A DNA stretch of 64,000 nt from Streptomyces sp. NRRL S-1022 (GTDB lineage: Bacteria > Actinomycetota > Actinomycetes > Streptomycetales > Streptomycetaceae): assembly GCF_000720135.1 (NCBI RefSeq), contig NZ_JOIU01000008.1, positions 62,001 through 126,000 of the forward strand, written 5' to 3'. The notes beneath the pieces are model-generated. The model was not told the origin of the DNA. It was given only the letters and a program-made list of their open reading frames with translations, and made no database searches. Numbering within the stretch: position 1 is the stretch's first letter; each line of letters opens with the position of its first letter. Made by a program: the position numbers and the translations under genes. Shown piece after piece: positions 45,548-57,073 of the stretch.

Positions 45548-46264
45548 TCACCGGGCCCGGAAGCGCTCGGGTGCCCGGGTCGGGTTGCCGCCGGTGGGCA
45601 GCTTCTGGTCCGGGCAGCCGGCGAGGACCTTCTTCATGGCCGCCTGTTCGGCGGCGGTGACCCACAGGCCGTACTTCTTCTTGACCGCGACCTGGGCGGC
45701 GACATACGTGCACCGGTAGCGCTTGTTGGGCGGGAGCCAGGTGGCCGCGTCTCCGTCCCCCTTGCCGCGGTTGGTGCTCGCGTCGACGGCGAGGAGGTTG
45801 AGGGGGTCGTTGGCCAGCGCTATCCGCTTGCCGGGGTCCCAGTACTTGGCGCCCTTCTGCCAGGCGTCGGACAGGGCGACGACGTGGTCGATGTCGACCT
45901 GGCTGCGGCCGCGCCGGTAGGTGATCTCCTTGCCGGAGTACGGGTCGTGCTCCAGCAGGCCGTAGGAGACCTTGCAGCTGCCGCCGGTGAACCTGACCTT
46001 CTCCAGGTCGCGTTTGAGGATGTCGTCGCGGGTGTCGCAGGAGTTGGAGTCGGTGTCGGCCCAGGCGGTGCCGAACCGGGCCCGGGAGTAACCGGTCTTC
46101 GGCGCGCGGCCCTTGACGGTCAGTGACTCGGCCGCGGTCAGGGCCGCGCCCCCGCGCCCGGTCCGCTCGGGCCCGGACGTCCCGGCGTTCTGCTCGTCCT
46201 TGCAGCCGGCCACGGCGACCAGCACGGTTACGGCGGTGACCGCTCCGACCCTCAGACGCGTCAC
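45548..46264 (-). CDS. HNH-endonuclease family lipoprotein (DUF1524-type)
   Basis: A 238-residue exported protein with lipobox-like VAVAGC (Cys 21). The C-terminal domain (about 120-235) contains the HNH signature VDIDHVVALSDAW, then ANDPLNLLAVDASTNRGKGD and the trailing TWLPPNKRYRCTYVAAQVAV, as in extracellular Streptomyces HNH nucleases of the DUF1524 group. It probably degrades external DNA, for nutrients or defence; the lipid anchor would keep it on the cell surface. GTG 46264 has GAGGGGG upstream. It is in a gap between the lipoprotein operon and the SDR gene, both on the other strand. Confidence 0.85.
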   Translation of the reverse strand: MTRLRVGAVTAVTVLVAVAGCKDEQNAGTSGPERTGRGGAALTAAESLTVKGRAPKTGYSRARFGTAWADTDSNSCDTRDDILKRDLEKVRFTGGSCKVSYGLLEHDPYSGKEITYRRGRSQVDIDHVVALSDAWQKGAKYWDPGKRIALANDPLNLLAVDASTNRGKGDGDAATWLPPNKRYRCTYVAAQVAVKKKYGLWVTAAEQAAMKKVLAGCPDQKLPTGGNPTRAPERFRAR

Positions 46265-46457
46265 GGTACGTCCCCCTCGCTCACCTGGTCCGCCCTCCGG
46301 CGCGGGCGGATCGTTCCGCTCACCACGGTAACCGCCCTTCGCCGCCCGCGAGATGGGGCGTAAAGGGGCCATGAGCGGACAAGTCGGGCCCGGTTCGGCA
46401 GGTTTCCCGCCCGTCGGCTTGACCTTGCCACCGGCGTCAGGGTCCGACGATCCCGGC

Positions 46458-47219
46458 ATGAGCGAGAACAGCACCCCCCAGGGCCCCCGTACCGTCCTCG
46501 TGACCGGCGCCGGTACCGGCATCGGCCGTGCCACCGTGCGTGCGTTCGCCGCCGAGGGCGCCCGGGTCGTCGCCATCGGCCGCCGGGCCGCGCCCCTGGC
46601 CGAGACCGCCGAGGGCCACCCCGGCATCACACCGCTGCCCGCCGACGTGACCGCCGAGGACGGGCCCGCGACCGTCGTACGGGCCGCACTGGAGCGGTAC
46701 GGCCGCATCGACGTGCTCGTCAACAACGCCGCCGTCGTCACCACCGACTCCCTGCGGGACTACACCCGCGCGTCGGTACGGCCGTTGCTGGAGACCAACC
46801 TGCTCGCGCCCGTGCTGCTCACCCAGGCCGCGCTGCCCGCGCTGACGCGAAGCCGGGGCGTGGTGGTGAACGTGACGACCTCGGTGGGCCAGCGGGCCTG
46901 GCCCGGCAACTCCCTGTACGCGGCGGGCAAGGCGGCCCTGGAGGTGCTGACCCGCAGCTGGGCGGTGGAGCTGGCGCCGCACGGCGTCCGGGTGGTCGCC
47001 GTGGCCCCGGGCGCGATCGAGACACCGATCACCGACCACTCCGGCTTCGGCCCCGAGCAGCGCGCGGCGCTCCGCCGGTGGCAGCTCGCCCACACCCCGC
47101 TCGGCCGGATCGGCCGCCCCGAGGAGGTCGCCTGGGCCATCACCGGGCTCGCCTCCCCGCAGGCGTCCTTCGTGACGGGCGCGGTGCTGCCGGTGGACGG
47201 CGGAGCGGTGATCGCCTGA
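46458..47219 (+). CDS. SDR-family oxidoreductase (second)
   Basis: A 253-residue classical short-chain dehydrogenase: TGAGTGIGRATVRAFA cofactor loop, VLVNNAAVV, active site VTTSVGQRAWPGNSLYAAGKAAL with the Tyr-x-x-x-Lys dyad, and a C-terminal VTGAVLPVDGGAVIA. The GRRAA after beta-2 suggests NADP(H). It is different from the SDR at 10472. ATG 46458 has no strong ribosome site. Convergent with the MerR gene, with the GC-rich repeat block between. The substrate is unknown; a MerR neighbour suggests it is induced by a xenobiotic or oxidative signal. Confidence 0.9.
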   Translation: MSENSTPQGPRTVLVTGAGTGIGRATVRAFAAEGARVVAIGRRAAPLAETAEGHPGITPLPADVTAEDGPATVVRAALERYGRIDVLVNNAAVVTTDSLRDYTRASVRPLLETNLLAPVLLTQAALPALTRSRGVVVNVTTSVGQRAWPGNSLYAAGKAALEVLTRSWAVELAPHGVRVVAVAPGAIETPITDHSGFGPEQRAALRRWQLAHTPLGRIGRPEEVAWAITGLASPQASFVTGAVLPVDGGAVIA

Positions 47220-47255
47220 CCGCCACCCCTCAGGACCCCGGCCCGCCCAGGGATC

Positions 47256-47657
47256 CGGCCCGCGCGGGCACCCGGCTCACCCAAGTACCCGGCCCGCACG
47301 GGAACCGGGCCCGTGCGGGAACCGGGCCCGTGCGGGAACCGGGCCCGTGCGGGAACCGGGCCCGTGCGGGAACCGGGCCCGCTCAAAGGTCCTGTCGGCT
47401 CAGGACCCGGCCCGCGCGGGGACCGTCCCCGCCGCGGGCACCCGGCTCACTCAAGGCGCCCGGCCCGCTCAAGAACCCGGCCCGCGCGGGAACCGGGCCC
47501 GCTCAAAGGTCCTGTCGGCTCAGGGACCCGGCCCGTTCAAGGACCCGGTCCGCTCAAGGCGCCCGGCCCGCCCCAGGACCCGGCCCCGTGCGGGAACCGG
47601 GCCCGCTCAAAGGTCCTGTCGGCTCAGGGACCCGGTCCGCTCAAGGCGCCCGGTCCG
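47256..47657. repeat. GC-rich intergenic repeat block
   Basis: About 400 bases between convergent genes consist of re-used words. Four exact 17-bp units GGGAACCGGGCCCGTGC run in tandem (47300-47367) with a fifth partial copy to 47381. A 37-base block beginning GGGAACCGGGCCCGCTCAAA occurs three times (47368, 47488, 47592). ACCCGG, GCTCAAGG and CCGCTC variants fill the rest. No open frame with protein-like composition is present, although repeats keep several frames open. It is probably a product of slippage and local duplication; a structural or regulatory RNA role is not visible. Confidence 0.85.
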
Positions 47658-48017
47658 CTAGGGCGTCTGGTCGTGCGCCTCCCGCAGGGCCGTCGCCAGG
47701 CGGTCGCGTATCGCCGTCTGGGCCGCGATGCGGGCGTCCAGCACGGCCAGCCGGTCGCGGGCGACCTTCAGCGCCCCGGCGGAGGCGGGACCCTCGGTGA
47801 CGTCGCCGTCCAGGCAGGGCAGGAACACCCGTACGTCGTCCAGGGTGAGGCCCGCTCCCAGCAGCCGGCGGATGTTGCGGACCCGGACCACCGCACCGGG
47901 GTCGTACGTGCGGTAGCCGTTCGCGGCACGCGCGGAGGTGATCAGCCCCGCCTGCTCGTAGTGGCGCAGGGCGCGCGGGGTCGTCCCGGTGGCCTCGGCC
48001 AGCTCACCGATCCGCAC
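47658..48017 (-). CDS. Small MerR-family regulator
   Basis: A 119-residue DNA-binding protein. The N-terminal MerR winged helix is clear (RIGELAEATGTTPRALRHYEQAGLI then ANGYRTYDP, given in parts), followed by the dimerisation helix with DDVRVFLPCLDGDVTEG and a C-terminal coiled coil. Cys within FLPCLDGD could sense metal or redox state, but one Cys is not diagnostic. GTG 48017 is the start. It converges on the SDR gene 438 bases away and lies just beyond the mfd gene on the same strand. The target is unknown. Confidence 0.88.
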   Translation of the reverse strand: MRIGELAEATGTTPRALRHYEQAGLITSARAANGYRTYDPGAVVRVRNIRRLLGAGLTLDDVRVFLPCLDGDVTEGPASAGALKVARDRLAVLDARIAAQTAIRDRLATALREAHDQTP

Positions 48018-48070
48018 GCGCGCCCCCGTACCCGCCCCAGTCCCCGTCCCCCTGCACCGGCCGCTCGCCC

Positions 48071-51601
<3,531 letters not shown>

Positions 51602-51846
51602 GAGGGCTTCCATCCGGGCAGGGGCAACGCAGACAGCCCGACACGTCTCACGGGCCGGGGCTGCCCAGCCTACGACGCCGACGGCGACGACGCGGTGCGC
51701 GGCCGACATCGGCGAGAACCCGGGTGCCCCCGCCGCGCCGGAACCCACACCGGACGGGCGGACGACACGACGGCCCGTCGGCGGCCACGGGACGGCCCCG
51801 GCCCAGCCCCCCGCCGGCCCGGCCGGACGGTGAGCAAGGCGGCCCC

Positions 51847-51888
51847 GGGTGCTCCCTCCGTGCGGCCGGGTGCTCCCTCCGTGCGGCC
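51847..51888. repeat. 21-bp tandem duplication upstream of mfd
   Basis: Two exact copies of GGGTGCTCCCTCCGTGCGGCC (listed here by position only as 51847-51867 and 51868-51888) lie side by side in the 330-base gap 51602-51931. A second short duplication containing GCCGTCAGGCC (51918-51939) runs into the 3' end of the XRE gene. No gene is seen in the gap. Confidence 0.8.
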
Positions 51889-51931
51889 GGGCGCCGCCGA
51901 GTCGCCCCCCCGTGCCGCCGTCAGGCCGCCG

Positions 51932-52243
51932 TCAGGCCGCTTCGCCGCTGCCCGGGAAGGCGACCGTCACCCCGCGTCCCGGTTCGACGGAGACGAGCAG
52001 GGCCGAACCGAAGGCCCCGGCGATCCGTTCCAGCAAGGCGAAAGTCGGCATGCATTTCCCGTGTTCCAGCCGGGAGATCGCCGCCTGGGTCAACCCGGAG
52101 AGTTCCGCCAGCTGCGTCTGGGTCATTCCGGTTCTTCCACGGCATTCCCGGACGGCCCGTCCCACCGCTTGCTCCAGTTTCTCGTCGGGAATTTCCCCGT
52201 GTTCGGCACACGTCCAGATCATCCCCCGTCGATGACGCTGCAC
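51932..52243 (-). CDS. Small XRE-family HTH protein, antitoxin-like
   Basis: A 103-residue DNA-binding protein. The C-terminal half is a helix-turn-helix of the XRE/HigA type: MTQTQLAELSGLTQAAISRL, EHGKCMPTFALLERIAGAFG, ending in the beta-strand LLVSVEPGRGVTVAFPG typical of HigA-type antitoxins or small phage-like repressors. No toxin gene is adjacent; the neighbour is a divergent secreted phospholipase A2. GTG 52243 is chosen because GGGAG lies 6 bases upstream; ATG 52222, ATG 52276 and GTG 52294 are in frame. The region is less GC-rich than its surroundings, hinting at acquisition. Confidence 0.75.
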   Translation of the reverse strand: MQRHRRGMIWTCAEHGEIPDEKLEQAVGRAVRECRGRTGMTQTQLAELSGLTQAAISRLEHGKCMPTFALLERIAGAFGSALLVSVEPGRGVTVAFPGSGEAA

Positions 52244-52467
52244 CTCTGACTCCCGGATCGCTCGATGCCGATGCATATCGGCCCAGATGTCCACGCAAAG
52301 ACTAGCCGCGAACCGGCCACGCGGGACCTCTGTTTGAGCAAGATCTGAGCTTGGTCATCCCCTGCGGACAATATCCGGAATCCCCGCGTCCGCATTACTT
52401 CACCCACGGCATATAGCGAGAGTGGTATAGCGGCCAGCCGAAATCTATACATCCAGCTCAGCACCTT

Positions 52468-52482
52468 GGAACTATACGTTCC
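52468..52482. promoter_or_regulatory. Palindrome GGAAC-TATAC-GTTCC upstream of phospholipase gene
   Basis: A 15-bp inverted repeat with perfect 5-bp arms 98 bases before the TTG start of the phospholipase and between it and the divergent XRE gene. A possible operator for that regulator. The surrounding 52300-52560 stretch is relatively AT-rich and contains no other gene. Confidence 0.35.
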
Positions 52483-52579
52483 GATTCCTCCTCGGGCCGC
52501 TCCAGGCAGAAAGGAGATTGCCCGCCCGGTACGGACATGCCATGCTCACCGCCGTCCTCCACGGGAAAGGAAAAGAGTT

Positions 52580-53137
52580 TTGACCAAGTTGCGCACCACA
52601 CTGTCCGCCATCGCCCTTTCGGGTGCCGTTCTCGCCGTCGGCGCCGCGCCCGCGCTGGCCGATTCCGCACCCGGCGGATCCGTTTCTCCCTCGGTGACCG
52701 CCTCGCTCACGAAGGCGCAGAAGCTCTCGAAGCTGAAGAATCTCACCGAGGATTCCAACGCCTCGACGGGCAGGTGGCTCGACGCCATGAACCAGCACAT
52801 GGCCCACAAGCAGGCGATCGAGAAGTACAAGTTCAACTGGAAGACCGATTACTGCACGGACTCCCCGGACACCCTGCCCGGTGGCTACGACTTCAAGATG
52901 GCGTGCTGGCGGCACGACTTCGGCTACCGCAACTACAAGGGCCTGATCGGCAATTACTACTTCAAGAAGAACGGCCACAAGAAGCGCGTCGACAAGGCCC
53001 TCCTGAGGGACCTGTACAGCGCGTGCGACTACAAGCCGTGGGCGGACCCGCTGCCGGCCTCGGAGCGCAAGCGGCTGAGGGCGGCCTGCCGCAAGACCGC
53101 GGAGAAGTACTACGGCGCGGTCAGCGCCGCCGGCTGA
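52580..53137 (+). CDS. Secreted phospholipase A2 (prokaryotic type)
   Basis: A 185-residue exported enzyme that hydrolyses the sn-2 acyl ester of phospholipids using Ca2+. A signal peptide covers residues 1-27 (ending PALA before DSAPGG). The mature enzyme shows the bacterial PLA2 hallmark CWRHDFGYRNYKG with catalytic His 112-Asp 113, and four Cys (92, 109, 149, 170) for two disulfides. The length fits Streptomyces PLA2 precursors. The start is TTG 52580 after a purine-rich GGAAAGGAAAAGAG; no ATG or GTG is closer. It is followed by a strong terminator. Confidence 0.9.
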   Translation: MTKLRTTLSAIALSGAVLAVGAAPALADSAPGGSVSPSVTASLTKAQKLSKLKNLTEDSNASTGRWLDAMNQHMAHKQAIEKYKFNWKTDYCTDSPDTLPGGYDFKMACWRHDFGYRNYKGLIGNYYFKKNGHKKRVDKALLRDLYSACDYKPWADPLPASERKRLRAACRKTAEKYYGAVSAAG

Positions 53138-53179
53138 GCCACCGGCACCCGCCGGCCCCCACCGGCCCCCACCGCATGA

Positions 53180-53220
53180 GGACGGCGGGGCGCGGAGAGT
53201 GACTCCGCGCCCCGCCGTCC
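53180..53220. terminator. Bidirectional terminator
   Basis: Perfect 18-bp arms (53180-53197 and 53203-53220, core GGACGGCGGGGCGCGGAG) with a 5-base AGTGA loop, between the convergent phospholipase and exporter-2 permease genes. Confidence 0.85.
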
Positions 53221-53262
53221 GGCTTCCCCGGCGGTCCGGGCCGGACCGCCGGGAGCCGGTGC

Positions 53263-55848
53263 CTAGTCGGTGGCGATGGCGTTCAGCACGTTCATCCGCG
53301 CCGCCCGGAACGCCGGCACCAGGGCCGCGAACAGGCCCACGAGGGCCGAGCCGATGAAGACGCCGGTGATCGTCGGCCAGGGGATCTCCAGGATCTTCAG
53401 TCCCTCCAGGGCGAGGAGCTTCTGGGCGGTCGCGCCCCAGCCCATGCCGAGGCCGAGGCCGAGCAGGGCGCCGAAGACGGCGATCACCACGGACTCCAGG
53501 CGGATCATGCGGCGCAGCTGGCGGCGGGAGAGGCCGACGGCCCGCATGAGGCCGATCTCCCGGGTCCGCTCGACCACCGACAGGGCCAGGGTGTTCACCA
53601 CACCGAGGATCGCGACGATGATCGCGAGGGCCAGCAGGCCGTAGATCATGTTGAGCAGCTGGCCGATCTGGTCCTTCAGGTCCTGCTTGTAGTCGGTCTG
53701 GTCGCGCACGGTCAGCTGCGGGAAGTCGTCGTGCAGCGCGGCCTTGAGCGCCTTGTAGGCGGCGGCCTGCCGTCCGTCCTCGGCGGTGGCCAGGACCATC
53801 TCGTCGAGCGGCATCCGGCCGGCCGGGACGTACTTCGCGAGCGTGGCGATGGAGGTGTACACCGCACCCGAGTCGATGAGCGTGTCGCTGCGGGTGATCG
53901 CCCGGACCGTCAGGCGGGCGGTGCGGCCGCCCTCGTAGGCGACGGTGATCGTGGAACCGAGCCGGACGCCGTGGTCCTTCGCGAACTTCTCGGGCACCGA
54001 CATGGAGTCGATCCGGTAGGCGTCCTTCACCTCGCCGGCCACGGTCTCGGTGCGGACGTCGGTCGCGTAGGCCGGGTCGACGGCCATGATGGTCCTGTTC
54101 GGCAGCCGCTTGCCGTCCGGGGTGGTGAAGGCGGCCTCCGTCCACTTGTACTCGGTGACCCGCTTCAGGCCCGGGGTCTCCTTGACGGCCTGCACCGCCT
54201 GCCGGGCGACGAGCCCGTCCTCCTGGTCGCTGCGGATGATGAAGTCCGCCCCCACGGTCCTGTCCAGCTGTTCGGTGGCCGAGGCCACCATGGAGGAGCC
54301 GACCACCGACAGGCAGGCCACCAGGGCGAGGCCGATCATCAGGGCGGCGCCGGTGGCACCGGTGCGGCGCGGGTTGCGCAGCGCGTTGCGCTCGGCCATC
54401 CGCCCGACCGGCCCGAAGATCCGCAGCAGGACCGCGCCGAGGACCCGGACCAGGCCGCCGGCCAGCAGCGGTCCGATGACGACGAAGCCGATCAGGGTGA
54501 GCACCACGCCGACGCCCAGCCAGCCCGAGCCGGTCTTGGCCTGGCCGGCGGTGGCGGCGACGTACAGGCTCCAGCCGCCGGCGGCGGTGAGGAGCAGTCC
54601 GAGGCCGGCCCGGACGGCGCCGGCCTTGGCGTCGGCCGGGGCGCCGGCGTCGCGCAGGGCCGCCATCGGGGAGACCTTGCCGGCGCGCCGGGCGGGCAGG
54701 TAGGCGGCGAGGACGGTGACGATCACGCCGAGGAGCAGGCCGATCGCGGGGGTGGTCCAGGCGACGGTGAGGTCGTCGGTGGACAGGTGCATGCCCATCC
54801 GGCCCATGAGTTTCATCAGGCCGACAGCGATGCCGATGCCCGCGCCGACGCCGAGCAGGGAGCCGAGCACACCGAGCAGCAGCGCCTCCACCAGCACGGA
54901 CCGGTTGACCTGCTTGCGGGAGGAGCCGATGGCCCGCATCAGGCCGATCTCCCGGGTGCGCTGGGCGACCAGCATGGAGAAGGTGTTGATGATCAGGAAG
55001 ATGCCGACCAGGAAGGCGATCCCGGCGAAGCCGAGCATCGCGTACTTCATGACGTTCAGGAAGCTCTGGACGTCCTTCTGGTTGGCGTCGGCGACCTCCT
55101 TGGCGGTCTGCACCTTGTAGTCGTGCCCGAGGACGGCGAGGACCTGCCGCTTCAGCCGGGCGTCGGTCACGCCCTGCGCGGCGGTGACGTTGACGTCGGT
55201 GTAGACGCCGGTGCGGCCGACGAGGGTCCGCTGGGCGGTCTCGGTGTCCAGGTAGAAGACGGCCGCGCCGGGGTTGGTGACCTTGAAGGCGGCGAGGCCG
55301 GACACGCGCGCGTGGTGCGTGCCGACGGCCGTGATCACGCCGATCTCGTCGCCGAGCTTCAGGTGGTGCTTGTCGGCGGTGTCGGCGTCGACCATCACCT
55401 GGTCCGGGCCCTTGGGCGCCGTACCGGAGGTGATCTCCATGGTGCGGGCGTCGTTGCCGTTCCAGCTGCCGACGATGGTGGGGGCGCCGCTGCTGGGCGA
55501 CAGCTTGTCCTTCTCCGCGTCGACGACCGTCACCGAGGTGGAGAACACCGTGCCCTCGGCCGAGCGCACGCCCCGGGCCTCGCGGATCTTTCCGACCACG
55601 GAGGCGGGCAGCACGGGCGGTTTGCCGGTGCGGGAGGTGGTCTGCCCGGTGTCGGAGGAACCCTTGGCGCTGACCTGCACGTCCGCGGAGGTGGCCTGGA
55701 ACAGCTTGTCGAAGGTGGTGTTCATGGTGTCGGTGAACACGAGCGTGCCGCACACGAAGGCCACCGACAGCAGGACCGCGACCGCCGACAGCGCCATGCG
55801 GCCCTTGTGCGCGAGGAAGTTGCGCATGGAGGTCTTCAGGACGGTCAT
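53263..55848 (-). CDS. FtsX-like ABC permease, exporter 2
   Basis: An 861-residue duplicated FtsX/MacB-like permease, paralogous to the one at 20656-23184. N-terminal helix (about 18-42), large extracellular region, helices with the conserved RTREIGLMRAIGSSRKQVNR segment, a central pair of helices around NPRRTGATGAALMIGLALV, second extracellular domain, and C-terminal helices with RTREIGLMRAVGLSRRQLRR. It functions with the ATPase whose gene overlaps by four bases (ATGA). The substrate is unknown. It could be a lipoprotein- or antibiotic-related exporter. Confidence 0.92.
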   Translation of the reverse strand: MTVLKTSMRNFLAHKGRMALSAVAVLLSVAFVCGTLVFTDTMNTTFDKLFQATSADVQVSAKGSSDTGQTTSRTGKPPVLPASVVGKIREARGVRSAEGTVFSTSVTVVDAEKDKLSPSSGAPTIVGSWNGNDARTMEITSGTAPKGPDQVMVDADTADKHHLKLGDEIGVITAVGTHHARVSGLAAFKVTNPGAAVFYLDTETAQRTLVGRTGVYTDVNVTAAQGVTDARLKRQVLAVLGHDYKVQTAKEVADANQKDVQSFLNVMKYAMLGFAGIAFLVGIFLIINTFSMLVAQRTREIGLMRAIGSSRKQVNRSVLVEALLLGVLGSLLGVGAGIGIAVGLMKLMGRMGMHLSTDDLTVAWTTPAIGLLLGVIVTVLAAYLPARRAGKVSPMAALRDAGAPADAKAGAVRAGLGLLLTAAGGWSLYVAATAGQAKTGSGWLGVGVVLTLIGFVVIGPLLAGGLVRVLGAVLLRIFGPVGRMAERNALRNPRRTGATGAALMIGLALVACLSVVGSSMVASATEQLDRTVGADFIIRSDQEDGLVARQAVQAVKETPGLKRVTEYKWTEAAFTTPDGKRLPNRTIMAVDPAYATDVRTETVAGEVKDAYRIDSMSVPEKFAKDHGVRLGSTITVAYEGGRTARLTVRAITRSDTLIDSGAVYTSIATLAKYVPAGRMPLDEMVLATAEDGRQAAAYKALKAALHDDFPQLTVRDQTDYKQDLKDQIGQLLNMIYGLLALAIIVAILGVVNTLALSVVERTREIGLMRAVGLSRRQLRRMIRLESVVIAVFGALLGLGLGMGWGATAQKLLALEGLKILEIPWPTITGVFIGSALVGLFAALVPAFRAARMNVLNAIATD

Positions 55849-56633
55849 GACGTACGCCCTCGGGAGTCGAAGTCCTTCATCCGGTCCAGGACCTGGTCGG
55901 CCGTCGGCTGGTACATCTCGTCGACGATCCGGCCGTCGGCGAGGTAGAGCACGCGGTCGGCGTAGGAGGCGGCCACCGGGTCGTGGGTGACCATGACGAT
56001 GGTCTGGCCGAGTTCGTCCACCGAGCGGCGCAGGAAGCCGAGGACTTCGGCGCCCGCGCGCGAGTCGAGGTTTCCGGTCGGCTCGTCCCCGAAGATGATC
56101 TCCGGGCGGGCGGCGAGGGCGCGGGCCACGGCGACGCGCTGCTGCTGGCCGCCGGAGAGCTGGGTGGGGCGGTGCTTGAGGCGTCCGGCGAGGCCGACGG
56201 TCTCCACCACGCGGTCCAGCCAGGCCCGGTCGGGCTTGCGGCCCGCGATGTCCATGGGCAGCGTGATGTTCTCCAGCGCGTTCAGCGTGGGCAGCAGGTT
56301 GAACGCCTGGAAGATGAAGCCGATGCGGTCCCGGCGCAGCTGGGTGAGCTTCTTGTCCTTCAGGCCGGTGATCTCGGTGTCGGCCAGGTGGATCTGACCG
56401 CTCGTCACCGTGTCGAGGCCGGCGAGGCAGTGCATCAGGGTGGACTTGCCGGACCCGGAGGGGCCCATGATCGCGGTGAACCGGCCGCGGGCGATGTCCA
56501 CGTCGACGTGGTCCAGGGCGACGACACGGGTCTCGCCGGACCCGTACGCCTTCACGACCTGCCGCGCCCGCGCGGCAACGGCCGTAGTCCCTCCAGTGCC
56601 CCCGTGCCTGGGAATGGTCACAGCCGATGTCAC
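55845..56633 (-). CDS. ABC transporter ATP-binding protein (MacB/LolD type), exporter 2
   Basis: A 262-residue ATPase with Walker A GPSGSGKST, FIFQAFNLLPTL, signature LSGGQQQRVAVARALA, Walker B EIIFGDEPTGNLDS and the switch VMVTHDPVAAS. It is nearly identical in these blocks to the ATPase of exporter 1. GTG 56633 has AGGAG 9 bases upstream. It pairs with the permease at 53263-55848; the two units are likely derived by duplication, though they now lie 30 kb apart in opposite orientation. Confidence 0.93.
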   Translation of the reverse strand: MTSAVTIPRHGGTGGTTAVAARARQVVKAYGSGETRVVALDHVDVDIARGRFTAIMGPSGSGKSTLMHCLAGLDTVTSGQIHLADTEITGLKDKKLTQLRRDRIGFIFQAFNLLPTLNALENITLPMDIAGRKPDRAWLDRVVETVGLAGRLKHRPTQLSGGQQQRVAVARALAARPEIIFGDEPTGNLDSRAGAEVLGFLRRSVDELGQTIVMVTHDPVAASYADRVLYLADGRIVDEMYQPTADQVLDRMKDFDSRGRTS

Positions 56634-56891
56634 GGTATGTCTCCTATGTCGGTTGACAGGTCGTGGTCGAGGTCCCGGTGGTCCGGGCGTCGTCCTGGGT
56701 TACGTCGATGAGTCTCGCGGTCGGCGGGGGCCTCGCGCGCTGGTGCGGAGCCCCGTCTTTCCGGGGGGAAAACCCCACCCCCGCCGGTGCGGTCCGCCGC
56801 CCCCCAGCGGCGTGAAGCCAGAGTAAGGAGCGAGCCGGGCCCGGCTCGTCCTCCGGTGGGACGACCCCTCCCCGAGCCGTGCTACGGAGGA

Positions 56892-56923
56892 ACCCCTAGG
56901 GGTGCTCCACCGTTGGGTGGAGC
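56892..56923. repeat. Two adjacent palindromes in the exporter-2/MFS gap
   Basis: ACCCCTAGGGGT (56892-56903) is followed immediately by a hairpin GCTCCACC-GTTG-GGTGGAGC (56904-56923). They sit in a 440-base divergent gap (56634-57073) without genes, about 150 bases before the MFS start. This may be an operator pair or a structured leader. Confidence 0.55.
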
Positions 56924-57073
56924 CGTCCCCCGGCTCCCTCTCCACCCTCGGGTGCGGCAAGCCTCCACCCTCCCGCCGCGGCAGGGTCAAGCCGGCCGCC
57001 CCGTGGGAAGCTGTCGTCCCGGACATGGGTGCAGGGGCCACCGGGATGGCCCGCGGCGCGGGAGGGGTGTGCG

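Noticed and set aside
47256..47657. CRISPR array or protein-coding repeats in the intergenic block
   Set aside because: Unit lengths (17, 37) and spacings (120, 104) are irregular, there are no unique spacers, no cas genes, and no frame looks like a protein.
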